Of a stretch of DNA of 64,000 nucleotides, positions 63,748-64,000 are shown piece after piece. The DNA comes from Micromonospora sp. PLK6-60 (lineage in GTDB: Bacteria > Actinomycetota > Actinomycetes > Mycobacteriales > Micromonosporaceae). How positions within the stretch are numbered: the first letter of the stretch is position 1; every line of letters begins with the position of its first letter. Made by a program: the position numbers and the translations under genes. The notes under the pieces are model-generated. The model saw only the letters and a program-made list of their open reading frames with translations, was not told the DNA's origin and did no database searches. The stretch spans positions 372,001 to 436,000 of the forward strand of contig NZ_JAIOAA010000003.1 in assembly GCF_019890675.1 (NCBI RefSeq), in the 5' to 3' direction.

Positions 63748-64000
63748 TCAGCGACCGGTCGGCCACACCATCCGGACCTCGGTGCCGACGCCCTCCGGCA
63801 CCGGGCGCACCTGGAGATCCTCGACGAACCCGGCGAGCAGGGCGAAGCCGACGCCGGTGGTGAGGTCGTCCTCGTCGAGCGACTCGTTGGCCAACTGGTC
63901 GGCGTTCAGCGCGGTCAGCCCGATGCTCGCCTCGATCGGCGCCCGGTCGATCACCCGCACCGTGTAGGAGCCGGTGTCGTCCATCTCCACCAGCACCGGA
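63748..64000 (-). CDS. Serine/threonine kinase-type anti-sigma factor, C-terminal part
   Basis: The gene enters from the right edge; at least 84 residues are visible. They include MDDTGSYTVRVIDRAP and GLTALNADQLANESLDEDDLTTGVGFALLAGFVEDLQVRPVPEGVGTEVRMVWPT, the C-terminal half of a GHKL ATPase fold as in RsbW/SpoIIAB-type anti-sigma factors: the GFALLAGFVEDLQV helix after the ATP lid, and the GTEVRMVW last strand. The N-box lies beyond the edge. It probably regulates a stress or sporulation sigma factor. Confidence 0.72.
   Translation of the reverse strand, partial: PVLVEMDDTGSYTVRVIDRAPIEASIGLTALNADQLANESLDEDDLTTGVGFALLAGFVEDLQVRPVPEGVGTEVRMVWPTGR

Overview
The window comes from a very GC-rich actinomycete, most probably a Micromonosporaceae member close to Micromonospora. 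The reasons are strong third-position GC, many GTG starts, a membrane-transporter/dTMP-kinase fusion beside holB and ricT, an EspC-like/YbaB cluster, and a dispersed element built on GTTAACAGGGGGCCCC. This is inference from the sequence alone. No rRNA or CRISPR array was seen; there is one tRNA gene.

Left part (1-33500), ordinary chromosome. Genes in order: a partial secreted protein; a membrane-anchored orphan; a TIGR03089 protein; a two-ligase-gene plus Ku end-joining cluster (LigD-type polymerase and ligase as separate overlapping genes, Ku divergent); a membrane FKBP isomerase; an SCO6745-type protein; a HAD phosphatase; two medium-chain dehydrogenases; an acyl-CoA synthetase; NUDIX, EamA, LysR and MFS genes; a PfpI-like protein; a heptose-type sugar module (HldE-like bifunctional enzyme, GT2, GT9); an Hsp20/DUF2231 pair; a PPOX flavoprotein; a SAP-like protein; a frameshifted SRPBCC gene; a large secreted subtilase; GNAT and endonuclease/phosphatase genes; a stand-alone TOPRIM protein; a two-gene operon of a CrtC/AttH-like lipocalin and a PLD-fold-like membrane protein; and an aminoglycoside-phosphotransferase-like kinase.

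Middle part (33507-43082), a 9.6 kb integrated element of visibly lower GC. It sits at the 3' end of tRNA-Thr(CGT). A 40-bp direct repeat of the tRNA 3' half marks both ends, and paired 10-bp direct repeats lie just inside both ends. Cargo: an orphan; a Crp/Fnr regulator followed by a small class III cyclase-like protein and a very basic, repeat-containing tail-anchored protein; a toxin-antitoxin-chaperone-like module (orphan small protein, XRE regulator with long C-terminal extension, SecB-like chaperone) with two perfect palindromes; and an exonuclease-TerB-BRCT-Lsr2 multidomain protein. An IS256-family element has replaced the N-terminal half of the integrase, so the element looks stranded.

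Right part (43118-64000), conserved housekeeping. Genes: a membrane metallophosphoesterase; RicT; the orphan/EspC-like/YbaB operon; holB; the MFS-dTMP kinase fusion; an alanine-racemase-fold PLP enzyme; a TetR regulator divergent from a sugar-lactone oxidase with a perfect palindrome between them; a CapA-type protein; topA; an orphan plus a lipoprotein; the K+-independent proton pyrophosphatase hppA; and the end of an anti-sigma-factor-type ATPase. Tandem repeats with a 41-bp period occur at 45041-45193 and 56390-56512.
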